Positions 9,482 to 18,195 of a stretch of 64,000 bases of DNA are shown in pieces. Origin of the DNA: Fimbriimonas ginsengisoli Gsoil 348 (GTDB lineage Bacteria; Armatimonadota; Fimbriimonadia; Fimbriimonadales; Fimbriimonadaceae); contig CAMCVK010000002.1 of the NCBI GenBank assembly GCA_945881865.1, positions 310,001-374,000 of the forward strand. Direction: 5' to 3'. The position numbers and the translations under genes are program-made. The notes beneath the pieces were generated by a model. The model was not told where the DNA came from, ran no database searches, and saw only the letters and a list, made by a program, of their open reading frames with translations. Positions within the stretch are counted from its first letter, which is position 1. Each line of letters begins with the position of its first letter.

Positions 9482-11277
9482 GCTTTCTGAATCCGGCCGC
9501 GCTTTGGGCGATGCTCCCGTTGGGCGGCATCATCGTTACCCTCTACTTGCTGAAGATGCGCCGCCAGGATCTTCGCGTCCCGGCCTCGTTCCTTTGGCCA
9601 GCGCAAACCGAGGAGATCCGGGCGAACAGCCTGTTTCAGCGGCTCCGGTTTTCGTGGCTGCTGGTGCTCCAGTTGCTGGCGGCTTTGCTGGTGGTGCTGG
9701 CGGTCGCGCGGCCGCAAACGATGCAATCCGGCCTCGCCGGGCAGGTCACCGTCATCGTTTTGGATTCCAGCGCGAGTATGGCGGCGACGGACGTTCGACC
9801 GAGTCGTTTTGACGCGGCGAAGGGCATCGTCGCCGGAGCCATCCGCGAGGCTAAGCCAAGCGACCGGCTGGCACTCATCGAAGCCGGCCCGAACCCACGC
9901 GTGCTATTTTCGCTCTCCAGCGACCCGCGGAAGCAGCTTTCTGCGCTCGATAGCCTAGGCACGACCGACTCCGAAAATGACGTCGCGGAGGCGCTCCGTC
10001 TGGCGGGGGCTCTTGTTGGTGGGATCGACGGCGCGCGCATCATCCTGGTTTCGGACGGAAGCTTCGCCCCGGTGACAGACTTCTCGCGCGGCAAGGCAGC
10101 CGTGTTCTACCAAGGCGTCGGCAAACTTTCCGACAACCTGGCGATCACCGCGCTTGGCCAGACCGACTCGCCGGAGGGCCGCCTGCTGTACGTCGCCGTG
10201 AAGAACTTTGGGCCGAGCGCGACCGAAGGCACGATCAGTCTCTACGCTGACGGAAAGCCGCTTGATAGTCTCGCCTTCAAGATCGGAAAGGGGTCAACCT
10301 GGGGCAAAACCTTGCAGGTAGCTCGCAAAACGCTGGTCTACGAGGCGCGGCTGGAAGCGCCGGACTATCTGAAAGCCGACAACTATGCGGTGGCGGTCGC
10401 CGATCCCGGGGCAAATTTGCGGGTTTTACTCGTGGGACCGCCCGACCCATTCACCGAGCGCGCCCTCGGCCTCGACCCCCGGGTGAAGCTGGAGAAGGCA
10501 ACCCAACTTCCGGCCAATGCCGGTGGGCAGTACGACGTTGTCGTGTACAACGGCGTGGAGGAGCGCCCGGTTTCGGCACGCGGAGTGTTGGTCTTGGGGC
10601 GAAGCGGGACTGGCTCGGCGATCAAGGAATCCGGGACCTCGAAAGGAATGGAATTCCTTTCGAAGACGGACGACCCGATTCTTAAGGGCGTTGACTTCCG
10701 CGTGACTCAGGCCGACAAAATCGCCCGGTGGGCTGCCGCTGGCCGGGGCACAGAACTCGCGACGTCGTCCCGCGGGGCGCTGGTGGTGAAGGAAGAAACC
10801 GCCGGTCGCCGCCGCCTGTATTTGGCATTTGCCCCGCTCGATTCGGATTTTCCGTTGCAGGTCGGCTTCCCAATCTTCTTCGCCAACGCGGTGACCTATC
10901 TCGGCGGGGCGCGCGACCAATCCGCGCTGTCCGTCGATGCCGGGAAGCCGTTCTCAGTGCCAGCCGAGAATGAAGCCAAAGTCTCGCTCAACGGCGATAG
11001 CATCGTTCCCTCGCGCAACGGCATGGCGGTGATTCGAAGCGTCGCCCGGGTCGGGCGCGGCGAAATCCGGGTGGACGGCAAACCCCGCGCGCTTTACGCA
11101 AGCCTCCGGAGCGAGCGCGAATCGAACATCGTTCCGCAGAAGTCGGTTTCGCTTGGCGGCGGCGAAGTCAAAACAACCCAGACGCCCACGCGGCTGGGCG
11201 ACTTTTGGCGTCCGCTGCTTGCGATGCTGCTCCTCGTTTTGGCCTTTGAGTGGTGGCTGTTCGTGAAAAAATCATGA
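9478..11277 (+). CDS. BatA-type von Willebrand factor A membrane protein
   Basis: 599 residues. The N-terminal segment (FLNPAALWAMLPLGGIIVTL, then a RVPASFLW-type patch) is the BatA/aerotolerance N-terminal domain, followed by a second membrane helix at about 58-78. A VWA domain carries the MIDAS sequence DSSASM at about 96. The long C-terminal part is predicted beta-rich and ends in a membrane helix near 577-595 with a short basic tail. Such proteins display their VWA domain outside the membrane and act with MoxR and DUF58. ATG overlaps the DUF58 stop; the next ATG overlaps this stop. Confidence 0.92.
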   Translation: MSFLNPAALWAMLPLGGIIVTLYLLKMRRQDLRVPASFLWPAQTEEIRANSLFQRLRFSWLLVLQLLAALLVVLAVARPQTMQSGLAGQVTVIVLDSSASMAATDVRPSRFDAAKGIVAGAIREAKPSDRLALIEAGPNPRVLFSLSSDPRKQLSALDSLGTTDSENDVAEALRLAGALVGGIDGARIILVSDGSFAPVTDFSRGKAAVFYQGVGKLSDNLAITALGQTDSPEGRLLYVAVKNFGPSATEGTISLYADGKPLDSLAFKIGKGSTWGKTLQVARKTLVYEARLEAPDYLKADNYAVAVADPGANLRVLLVGPPDPFTERALGLDPRVKLEKATQLPANAGGQYDVVVYNGVEERPVSARGVLVLGRSGTGSAIKESGTSKGMEFLSKTDDPILKGVDFRVTQADKIARWAAAGRGTELATSSRGALVVKEETAGRRRLYLAFAPLDSDFPLQVGFPIFFANAVTYLGGARDQSALSVDAGKPFSVPAENEAKVSLNGDSIVPSRNGMAVIRSVARVGRGEIRVDGKPRALYASLRSERESNIVPQKSVSLGGGEVKTTQTPTRLGDFWRPLLAMLLLVLAFEWWLFVKKS

Positions 11278-14093
11278 GACTGGCCGAACCGCTGTATCTG
11301 CTTCTTCTGCTGCCCATTTTCGCCGGGTTGTGGTTCAGCTTCCGCCGAACCTTCGGCATGGTTAAGGCCCGGAAGCGGATGGCATTTGTCCTTCGTGCGA
11401 TCTTGGCGAGCCTGCTCGTCATCGCTCTCGCCGGGCCAGAAGCGGTTCTTCCGAACGTTGGTTTGGCGACCATTTTCGTCATCGACCGGTCGGATTCGGT
11501 GAGCGGTGCCCCGGCAAAAGCCGCCGAGACGTTCGTCGATGCGGCTCTCCAAAAGCTCGGGCCGGATGACCAGGCCGGGGTTGTCGTCTTCGGCCGCACT
11601 CCGCTTGTCGAGTCCAGCCCGGGTGGCCGACGACGCCTAGACCCCATCCGATCCGACATCGACCCCTCCGATAGCGACCTAGCAGCGGCGGTGCGACTTG
11701 CCACGGCTACGTTCCCCGAGGGCAAAGCCCGGCGGCTTGTCGTGCTCTCCGACGGAAACGAGACGAAGGGCGATGTTGCCGGCGTGGCCCAGGTCGCCAG
11801 CACCGACAACCTGTCGATCGACGTCGTTTCGCTTGCGGCCAAAGCTTCCGATAAGGAAGTCAGCGTGGTTGCCCTCGAGTCGCCGGATGAAGTGCGGACC
11901 GACCAGCCGTTTAACCTGCGGCTGTTGGTCGATTCCAGCGGAACCCAAAACGGCCAGGTCGAGATCGACCGCGACGGCGTGCTCCTTCGAAAGATCAACG
12001 TAAGCTTGACCGCCGGGACGAACTCGATTGTCATTCCGGAAAAGCTTCCGCGCACCGGTTTCTACCGCTACCGCGCGACCCTTCGCACCGAACGAGACGG
12101 AGATAACCGAAACAACGTCGGCCTCAGCTTTGTCGCGGTCCGGGGCAAGCCCAGAGTCTTGGTGCTTCAGGAAAACCCCGGCGACAAAACCCTGGCAGCG
12201 GCCCTACAGAAGTCGGGCCTCTCCGTGGATCTTGGAGGGCCAGCAAGTGCGCCGGTTCGACCCGAGGATTTTCAGGCCTACGACGCCGTCATCTTTAACG
12301 ACGTGAATGCCGATTCCTTCCGCTCCATGCAGCTGAAGCTGGTGCAATCGGCTATCCGCGATTCCGGCGTTGGCTTTGCTATGGTCGGCGGGGAGAACAG
12401 CTTCCTTCCCGGCGGCTACTACGGAACTCCGGTCGCCGAGGCGTTACCGGTGGACCTCAACATTCGGCAACGAAAGACATTCCCCAGCACCTCGATCCTG
12501 ATCATGGCGGACGCCAGCGGATCGATGGGCATGATGGAGGACGGCGTCCAGAAAATCCGATTGGCGGCGATGGCGGCCGAGGAAACGGTCAAGCTGCTGT
12601 CGCCGATGGACCGCGTGGGCGTTGCGGGAAGCACGGACGGCATCGAGTTCGTCGCCCCGATGCAAAAGCTGACGGACAAGGAGTCGGTCATCGCCCAGGT
12701 GCGAAGATTAAGCGTTGGCGGAGGCGGCATCTACGTTCGGCCATCCATGGAAAAAGCCCAGGAGGTCTTGATGAAGGAGACCTCCCAGGTACGGCACTTC
12801 ATCCTGTTGGCCGACGGCGCGGACGCCGACGAGCATCCCGGCAGCGTCGCGATTGCCCTGCAAATGCGGGCGAACAAGATCACGACGTCCGTGGTTTCGA
12901 TTGGTCGCGGCAAGGACGTGAGCTTCCTTCAGGAACTCGCCGCCGCCGGTGGCGGGCGATTCTATCTCGCGGACCGGGCGAGCCAGCTACCCGCGATTTT
13001 CACCCAAGACACGTCGATCATGTCCCGCTCGGCCATTGAAGAAGGCGCGTTCCTGCCGAAGTTCACCGGCGACGACGACATGCTGAACGGCATCGACGGG
13101 ACGCCGCCCTTGATGGCGTACTGCCTTACCGACTCGCGACCACTCGCACGAACGCTGATGCGCACGGCGAAAGATGATCCGCTCTTGGCCACCTGGCAAT
13201 ACGGATTGGGAACCTCGGTCGCCTTCACCAGCGACGCGCAGCCGCGATGGGCGGCGAAGTGGGTCGGCTGGAGCGGCTACGACGCTTTTTGGAGCCAGCT
13301 CGCGCGCGGCATCGGCCGACGCGCGACCAGCAACCGGTACCAGGTCTCGGTGCGGCAGAACGGCGGAAAGGGCGAACTTGAACTTCGGGCGTTCGACCGG
13401 CTTGGGAATCCGCTGACGACGAACGGCGCGAAGGTTCGGGTGGCAACTCCCAAAGGCGATCCGCGAGACGTGGCCGTTACGCAACGTGCCCCGGGCGTGT
13501 TTACTGGCTCGTTCGATGCGAATGAGCTGGGCAGCTACATCGTCACCGTCGCCGAGAGCGACGGCGCCGGAAAGTCGCGGGTGTCCGCGAGCGGGTTCAG
13601 CGTTCCCTACCCGCCCGAGTACCGAACCAAGCGGACGAACACGCCATTGCTGACGGCCCTCGCCGAGACCACCGGCGGTAAGGTGCTGAGGTCGCCCGAG
13701 GAAGCCCTGCGGCCGGTCGCCGATCCGGGCGGCTCGATCTCAGAACTTTGGCTATGGTTTGTGGGCGCGGCTGCGGTCTTGCTGCCGCTCGATATCGCCA
13801 TCCGCCGCATCGCGCTGCCGTTCGGGGCGATTTGGGCGGCCATTCTTAGCTGGATTCCCCGGCGTGGCGTAAAGGAAGAAGCGCCCCAGGCCAAGGTGGT
13901 GGCGCAGCTTAAAACCGTCCGGCAAAGGACCGCCCGCGAGGCCGCGCCCAAACCCGAAGGCAGCCCGGTGGTTCCCACCGTTCCCGTCACAAAAACTCCG
14001 GAGACGAATCCGGAGCCCAAAGCACCGACGCCGGACGCCGCCAACACGGCCAACGCCTTGCTGGAAGCAAAGCGTCGGCGGCGCGGCGAGTAG
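11274..14093 (+). CDS. Large membrane protein with two VWA domains and a GATase1-like domain
   Basis: 939 residues from ATG at 11274, which overlaps the preceding TGA; a GTG eight codons upstream is less likely. Two N-terminal membrane helices are followed by VWA-1 (DRSDSVSG near 70), an Ig-like region, a glutamine-amidotransferase-like segment at about 295-390, and VWA-2 (DASGSMGMM near 412). Two membrane helices near 820-865 precede a Pro/Lys/Ala-rich tail. This matches the COG5426-type layout found at the end of MoxR operons. The amidotransferase-like part shows no convincing catalytic triad. Two MIDAS motifs in one chain suggest several ligand contacts on the outer face. Confidence 0.9.
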   Translation: MRLAEPLYLLLLLPIFAGLWFSFRRTFGMVKARKRMAFVLRAILASLLVIALAGPEAVLPNVGLATIFVIDRSDSVSGAPAKAAETFVDAALQKLGPDDQAGVVVFGRTPLVESSPGGRRRLDPIRSDIDPSDSDLAAAVRLATATFPEGKARRLVVLSDGNETKGDVAGVAQVASTDNLSIDVVSLAAKASDKEVSVVALESPDEVRTDQPFNLRLLVDSSGTQNGQVEIDRDGVLLRKINVSLTAGTNSIVIPEKLPRTGFYRYRATLRTERDGDNRNNVGLSFVAVRGKPRVLVLQENPGDKTLAAALQKSGLSVDLGGPASAPVRPEDFQAYDAVIFNDVNADSFRSMQLKLVQSAIRDSGVGFAMVGGENSFLPGGYYGTPVAEALPVDLNIRQRKTFPSTSILIMADASGSMGMMEDGVQKIRLAAMAAEETVKLLSPMDRVGVAGSTDGIEFVAPMQKLTDKESVIAQVRRLSVGGGGIYVRPSMEKAQEVLMKETSQVRHFILLADGADADEHPGSVAIALQMRANKITTSVVSIGRGKDVSFLQELAAAGGGRFYLADRASQLPAIFTQDTSIMSRSAIEEGAFLPKFTGDDDMLNGIDGTPPLMAYCLTDSRPLARTLMRTAKDDPLLATWQYGLGTSVAFTSDAQPRWAAKWVGWSGYDAFWSQLARGIGRRATSNRYQVSVRQNGGKGELELRAFDRLGNPLTTNGAKVRVATPKGDPRDVAVTQRAPGVFTGSFDANELGSYIVTVAESDGAGKSRVSASGFSVPYPPEYRTKRTNTPLLTALAETTGGKVLRSPEEALRPVADPGGSISELWLWFVGAAAVLLPLDIAIRRIALPFGAIWAAILSWIPRRGVKEEAPQAKVVAQLKTVRQRTAREAAPKPEGSPVVPTVPVTKTPETNPEPKAPTPDAANTANALLEAKRRRRGE

Positions 14094-14104
14094 CCCTTTC
14101 CGAC

Positions 14105-14110
14105 TATCCT
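14105..14110 (+). promoter_or_regulatory. Putative -10 hexamer TATCCT of nfo
   Basis: TATCCT lies six bases before the nfo ATG, so a transcript initiated there would start at or next to the start codon (leaderless). No good -35 box is visible. It is listed because the same arrangement recurs before many genes in the window. Confidence 0.4.
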
Positions 14111-14116
14111 GAAGGC

Positions 14117-14962
14117 ATGTCGGCAAAGTATCTGGGCGCGCATATGCCCACCGGGAAGGGTCTCGGAAACGCGGTTCGAGAAGGCAAGAAGATCGGCTGC
14201 ACCGCCGTCCAGGTTTTCACGAGTAGCCCGCAAACCTGGCGCGCGAAGGCGATTACCGACGACATGGTCGCCGACTTTCGCGCCGCGCTAGCTGAGACCG
14301 GCATCGACCGCGTCGTGAGCCACGATAGCTACCTGGTGAATCTTTGCGCCGCCGATGAAGATAAGCGCGAGCAAAGCCGCCAAGGGCTGGGCGACGAACT
14401 GAAGCGATGCGCCCGCTACGGCATCGGCTACGTCGTCAGCCACATGGGCGCGCACGTTGGAGCGGGAACCGAGGCCGGCCTGGCGATGGTCGCCGAATCC
14501 GCCAAGATCGTGCTCGACAAAGCTCCCGAAGGCGTGATGCTGCTGATGGAAACTACCGCCGGGCAGGGCAGTTCGCTCAACGCGAATTTCGAAGAAATCG
14601 CTTGGCTCCTGCGCGAAATCGACCATCCGCAGCTCGGCGTTTGCCTGGATACGTGCCACATCTTTGCCGCGGGATACGACATCCGAACCGCCGAAACCTT
14701 CCACGAGACGTTCGCGAAGTTCGAAGCAACCGTTGGCTTCCAGCATCTAAAATCGGTTCACTGTAACGATAGCGCCAAGCCGTTTGGCAGCCGAAAAGAC
14801 CGGCATGCACACATCGGCGAAGGGGAGATTGGAATCGAGGCGTTCCGGTTGCTGGTGAACGACGTGAGGTTCACGGAGATTCCGATTCTGTTGGAAACGC
14901 CGGATGCCGAAACCGACCATGCTCGGAATCTGGCGACTCTGCAGAGCCTGATCGGAAACTAA
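14117..14962 (+). CDS. nfo: Deoxyribonuclease IV (AP endonuclease)
   Basis: 281 residues, the usual size. Endonuclease IV cuts the DNA backbone 5' to abasic sites in base-excision repair, using a three-zinc centre in a TIM barrel. Family motifs are present: VSHMGAHVGAG near 110, METTAGQGSSLN near 142, CLDTCHIFAAGYD near 176, HCNDSAKPFGSRKDRHAHIG near 215-235 and LLETP near 260. The His, Glu and Asp ligands sit in these motifs. It starts 23 bases after the VWA operon, behind its own -10-like hexamer. tRNA-His converges on it five bases downstream. Confidence 0.96.
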   Translation: MSAKYLGAHMPTGKGLGNAVREGKKIGCTAVQVFTSSPQTWRAKAITDDMVADFRAALAETGIDRVVSHDSYLVNLCAADEDKREQSRQGLGDELKRCARYGIGYVVSHMGAHVGAGTEAGLAMVAESAKIVLDKAPEGVMLLMETTAGQGSSLNANFEEIAWLLREIDHPQLGVCLDTCHIFAAGYDIRTAETFHETFAKFEATVGFQHLKSVHCNDSAKPFGSRKDRHAHIGEGEIGIEAFRLLVNDVRFTEIPILLETPDAETDHARNLATLQSLIGN

Positions 14963-14967
14963 AAAGG

Positions 14968-15045
14968 GTGGGACGACTGATGGGAATTGAACCCACGGCC
15001 TCCTGTGCCACAGACAGGCGCTCTAACCACTGAGCTACAATCGTC
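14968..15045 (-). tRNA. tRNA-His (GTG anticodon)
   Basis: Read on the minus strand it folds as a full cloverleaf. The acceptor stem ACGATTG pairs with CAGTCGT, preceded by the tRNA-His-specific extra G at position -1, which faces discriminator C73. The D arm is GCTC/GAGC, and the anticodon stem CCTGT/ACAGG closes a loop CTGTGGC with anticodon GTG. The T arm is GTGGG-TTCAATT-CCCAT. The CCA end is encoded. The G(-1):C73 pair and the anticodon agree. Confidence 0.97.
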
Positions 15046-15057
15046 GCGCGAAAAATC

Positions 15058-15085
15058 ATAATACCCGGCGGGCCGATATACTCAA
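15058..15085 (-). promoter_or_regulatory. Putative tRNA-His promoter, overlapping the folK promoter
   Basis: On the minus strand TTGAGT (15080-15085) and TATTAT (15058-15063) are separated by 16 bases. They lie about a dozen bases ahead of the tRNA 5' end, fitting a sigma-70-type promoter. The -35 shares bases with the TATACT hexamer that precedes folK on the other strand. Confidence 0.5.
15077..15082 (+). promoter_or_regulatory. Putative -10 hexamer TATACT of folK
   Basis: TATACT ends eight bases before the folK ATG, placing the transcript start at or close to the initiation codon. There is no clear -35 and no Shine-Dalgarno sequence. Confidence 0.45.
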
Positions 15086-15090
15086 TCGGA

Positions 15091-15609
15091 ATGGCACTCG
15101 TCTTCATCGCGTTGGGTTCAAACCTCGAATCTGAGCTTCCGCGCGAGATGTATCTGCACGATGCGCTCAACCAGCTTTCCGGCTTGCTTTACGGTATGCG
15201 AGTCAGTCCGTTTTACGAAACGGCCCCGAAATACCTGCTGGATCAGCCGCCCTTTTTGAACGCGGTGGCGTGTGGAACGGCGGTTCTGGCACCTCTTGGC
15301 CTCCTACAGCGGCTCAAGGCGATCGAGCAGATGCTTGGTCGAACCGAGGGCGTGCGAAACGGTCCCCGCGAAATCGACCTCGACCTGATCTCGTACGGAA
15401 CGCTTCGATATCGGTACGGCGACACGCTCATCGTTCCGCACCCTCGCGCCGCCGAGCGGCGTTTTGTGCTTCAGCCGATGGCCGACCTAGACCCAATGGC
15501 CCAGCTGGTGGGAATTGGCGCGGTTGGCGACCTGCTCCTCAAAACAAACGACCCCCCGGAAAGCGTCCAACTATATACCGATGCCGTACTACCGCTACAC
15601 CGCAACTAG
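15091..15609 (+). CDS. folK: 2-amino-4-hydroxy-6-hydroxymethyldihydropteridine pyrophosphokinase (HPPK)
   Basis: 172 residues. HPPK transfers pyrophosphate from ATP to the pterin alcohol in folate synthesis. Visible motifs are FIALGSNL at the N-terminus, FYETAP near 35, FLNAVACGT near 54, and the signature NGPREIDLDLI near 90-100, with the metal-binding Asp pair, then VPHPRAAERRFVLQP near 115-130. Length and order are standard. The downstream PilC-type gene starts 29 bases inside its 3' end, so the two are read together. No other folate gene is in the window. Confidence 0.95.
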   Translation: MALVFIALGSNLESELPREMYLHDALNQLSGLLYGMRVSPFYETAPKYLLDQPPFLNAVACGTAVLAPLGLLQRLKAIEQMLGRTEGVRNGPREIDLDLISYGTLRYRYGDTLIVPHPRAAERRFVLQPMADLDPMAQLVGIGAVGDLLLKTNDPPESVQLYTDAVLPLHRN

Positions 15610-16894
15610 GCCGTCGGGCGGTGCCCGGGTGGGGCAGAGCGTCAATGGCACCATCAAAGCGGGCTCGCTCGCCGAAGCGAATCAGCTTTTGGTTCAGCAG
15701 GGATTGGTGGTTCAGCATCTCGCGGATCCAGCCGCGCAGGCACCGGTGGCATCTGCCCCGGTTGCCGTGATGGCAAGACCGGTCGCCGCTGCCGCGCCGG
15801 TGATCTCCGCGCCGGTAGATACGCGCCCGGTGATCCGGACGGTTCCGGGATCGAACAAAGACCGCATGTTCCTCTTTTTGCAGCTCGGCGGGGCGCTGCA
15901 GGCGGGGATCAACCCGGCCCAAGCGTTTCACGAGATCTCGCGGCGGGTTCCGGGCTACTACCGACCAGCAGTGGAAGCCCTTGCGGCCGCCGCCGCCGAA
16001 GGTGCCGACCTTGGGGCAGTCATGGCGCGCTACCCGGACCTGTTCCCCGACGACACGATTGCCATGATTCGCGCCGGGCAAGAAGGCGGCTATCTGGCCG
16101 AGGCCGCCACCGAGATTTCGCGCCAGTCCGAGAGCGCCCATAAGTTCAAGCGGTTCTTTTGGTGGATTCACCTCGTTTTCTGGAACGCGATCATCGGTAT
16201 TCCGGGCATGATCTGGGCCTCGAACTCGATGCTGGAGATGTACGACCGGATGGAGAAGTCGGTCAATTCTGGTCAGGGCCCCGGCCTGGGCGAAATCGGC
16301 GGGGCCTATTTAGGCATGCTGATTTGGCCCTACGGACCGGCGTTCTTGCTCCTGCTCGCGATCAGTTGGGCACTTTGGAAGTACTTCGGCGCGGCGCGGA
16401 CCCGTCGGCTGCGGCACAAGATCGGCCTTCAGGTGCCAGTGTTTGGCAAACGCGCTTGGCACGAGAATTTGCGCCGCTTCACCTGGTCCCTTTCGCGCCT
16501 TTCAAAGGCCGGGTTCGCCCCGGCCCGCGCCTATGCGATGGCGGCCGATACCGTGCCGAATCTCGAGATGCGCGATCGGCTGCGGCATCTCGGCCAAAAC
16601 CTCGGTGGTGCTGAGAAAATGTCGGACATCATCGGACGGTCGAACCTGTTTCCCGATGAATTTGTGCCCGTGATGGCGACCGCCGAGTACACGGGAGACA
16701 TTCCCGGCGCGATGGACCACCTCTCGCGCAGCAGCCAAGGCGAGTTTGAAACCGCCGAGGGTTACGCCAAGCTCCGCAGCTCCATCTGGGGCGTGCTGGC
16801 TTTGGTCGTGACATCCGGCCTCATGCTGGCCATCTTTATGTACATGTGGTACCACCAGCTCCCGGCAAAGGTGCTGGAAGGATTGGAGCCGTAA
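15581..16894 (+). CDS. Type II secretion/type IV pilus inner-membrane protein (GspF/PilC-like), first copy
   Basis: 437 residues from ATG 15581; an upstream in-frame start would lie deep inside folK. The N-terminus YYRYTATRPSGG is the YxYxAxxxxG unit of PilC/GspF proteins, followed by an Ala/Pro-rich linker (about 50-95). Two T2SF domains follow, with membrane helices near 195-220, 250-270 and 410-430. MIRAGQEGGYLAEA near 160 is the conserved GspF motif. It would form the cytoplasmic-membrane platform of a pilus or pseudopilus. A second copy follows two bases after its stop. No PilB/GspE ATPase is seen in the window. Confidence 0.88.
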   Translation: MPYYRYTATRPSGGARVGQSVNGTIKAGSLAEANQLLVQQGLVVQHLADPAAQAPVASAPVAVMARPVAAAAPVISAPVDTRPVIRTVPGSNKDRMFLFLQLGGALQAGINPAQAFHEISRRVPGYYRPAVEALAAAAAEGADLGAVMARYPDLFPDDTIAMIRAGQEGGYLAEAATEISRQSESAHKFKRFFWWIHLVFWNAIIGIPGMIWASNSMLEMYDRMEKSVNSGQGPGLGEIGGAYLGMLIWPYGPAFLLLLAISWALWKYFGAARTRRLRHKIGLQVPVFGKRAWHENLRRFTWSLSRLSKAGFAPARAYAMAADTVPNLEMRDRLRHLGQNLGGAEKMSDIIGRSNLFPDEFVPVMATAEYTGDIPGAMDHLSRSSQGEFETAEGYAKLRSSIWGVLALVVTSGLMLAIFMYMWYHQLPAKVLEGLEP

Positions 16895-16896
16895 GC

Positions 16897-18165
16897 ATGC
16901 CGACCTTTGAATTTGAAGCCCAAGATGCCGCCGGAAAGCCGATTCGCGGGCAGGTTTTCGGTGCCTCGCTCGATTCGGCGCTAGCCGATCTGGGCCGTCG
17001 CGGCCTCCAGGTTTCAAACATTGGCGCGGCAGTGAACCACAACGATCCGCTTTCAGAAGTGGCAAGCGAACCCCGACCGGTCGAAGTCGACCGTAGTCTG
17101 CCCGCCCCCGCACCGCTGGAGCAGCGGTCCTACATGCAAACCAATGTTTGGGGACCGCTGGTCGGACAGGTTTCGCTGAAGGACCTGGCGTTTTTCTTCC
17201 GGCAATCGGCGACGATGATCCACGCCGGAGTGCCGATTGTCCAGACCATCGACACGCTGGCGACCCAGGCGCGCGAGCCAAAGTTCAAGCAGATCCTGCG
17301 GGAGATGACCGGCGCCGTGAAGGAAGGCCACTCGATGTCGGACACCATGCAGCGGTACCCCGAGGTCTTCGGCATGATCATGGTGAGCATGACCCGCGCT
17401 GGCGAACGCGGCGGCTTCATGGACACGGCCCTCACCTACACCGCCGACTATCTGGACAAAGAGATCGCCCTGCGCGCTTTGTTCAAAAAGCTGACGTTCT
17501 ATCCCAAGTTGCAGGTCGGCGCGTCAATCCTCATCATCCTGGCCGCGAATGCGATCATCGTGGCGGTGCGGCCCGAGGGCCAGCAGATTCAGAGTCCGCT
17601 CACAACGGCGGCAACCTGGATCATCCTGACGCCGATCATCATCGGCATTTTCCTTTTCTTCCGGGTTGGGTTGAAGAACCTGGCGGTGAAGGCGACTTTC
17701 GACCGAATGATGCTGAAGTTCCCGGGCATCGGCACGATGATCATGGAGATGTCGATGGCGAAGTTTGGCCGCGCGTTCGCGGCGCTTCACAAGAGCGGCT
17801 TGCCGCTTTCCGAATCGATGAAGCTCTCAGCGGACGCCTGCGGGAACGAGCATCTTCGTGGGCTGATGTACCCGGCGATCAAACGCCTGGAAACCGGCGG
17901 CACCATCTACGAGACCCTTCGCGACACCCGGGCTTTCTCGCCGATCGTGCTCGATATGGTCGCGACCGGCGAAACAACCGGCAACCTGGACTACATGCTC
18001 CAGAAGGTCGGTGAATTCTACGAAGAGGAAGCGACCGCGAAGTCGACCCAGGCCGCCTACATCACCGGGACTATCCTGGCCCTCATCGTCGGTGTCTACA
18101 TCGGCTACATCATCATCACGTTCTACAGCGGCTACACCGCCGGAATCATGCGCGCGGGCGAATAA
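16897..18165 (+). CDS. Type II secretion/type IV pilus inner-membrane protein (GspF/PilC-like), second copy
   Basis: 422 residues from ATG 16897, two bases after the first copy. The N-terminus FEFEAQDAAGKPIRGQVFG is closer to the classical PilC start than that of the first copy. T2SF domains contain FFRQSATMIHAGVPIVQTID near 105 and VSMTRAGERGGFMDTAL near 167, and in the second domain FAALHKSGLPLSESMKL near 300 and MVATGETTGNLD near 355. Three membrane helices are seen at about 205-225, 245-270 and 385-410. The two copies probably form a heteromeric platform or serve different systems. They could act with the pseudopilins at 37-39 kb (inference). Confidence 0.93.
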   Translation: MPTFEFEAQDAAGKPIRGQVFGASLDSALADLGRRGLQVSNIGAAVNHNDPLSEVASEPRPVEVDRSLPAPAPLEQRSYMQTNVWGPLVGQVSLKDLAFFFRQSATMIHAGVPIVQTIDTLATQAREPKFKQILREMTGAVKEGHSMSDTMQRYPEVFGMIMVSMTRAGERGGFMDTALTYTADYLDKEIALRALFKKLTFYPKLQVGASILIILAANAIIVAVRPEGQQIQSPLTTAATWIILTPIIIGIFLFFRVGLKNLAVKATFDRMMLKFPGIGTMIMEMSMAKFGRAFAALHKSGLPLSESMKLSADACGNEHLRGLMYPAIKRLETGGTIYETLRDTRAFSPIVLDMVATGETTGNLDYMLQKVGEFYEEEATAKSTQAAYITGTILALIVGVYIGYIIITFYSGYTAGIMRAGE

Positions 18166-18195
18166 GCCCAAACCAGCCAAAATAGGGGTGCCGCC

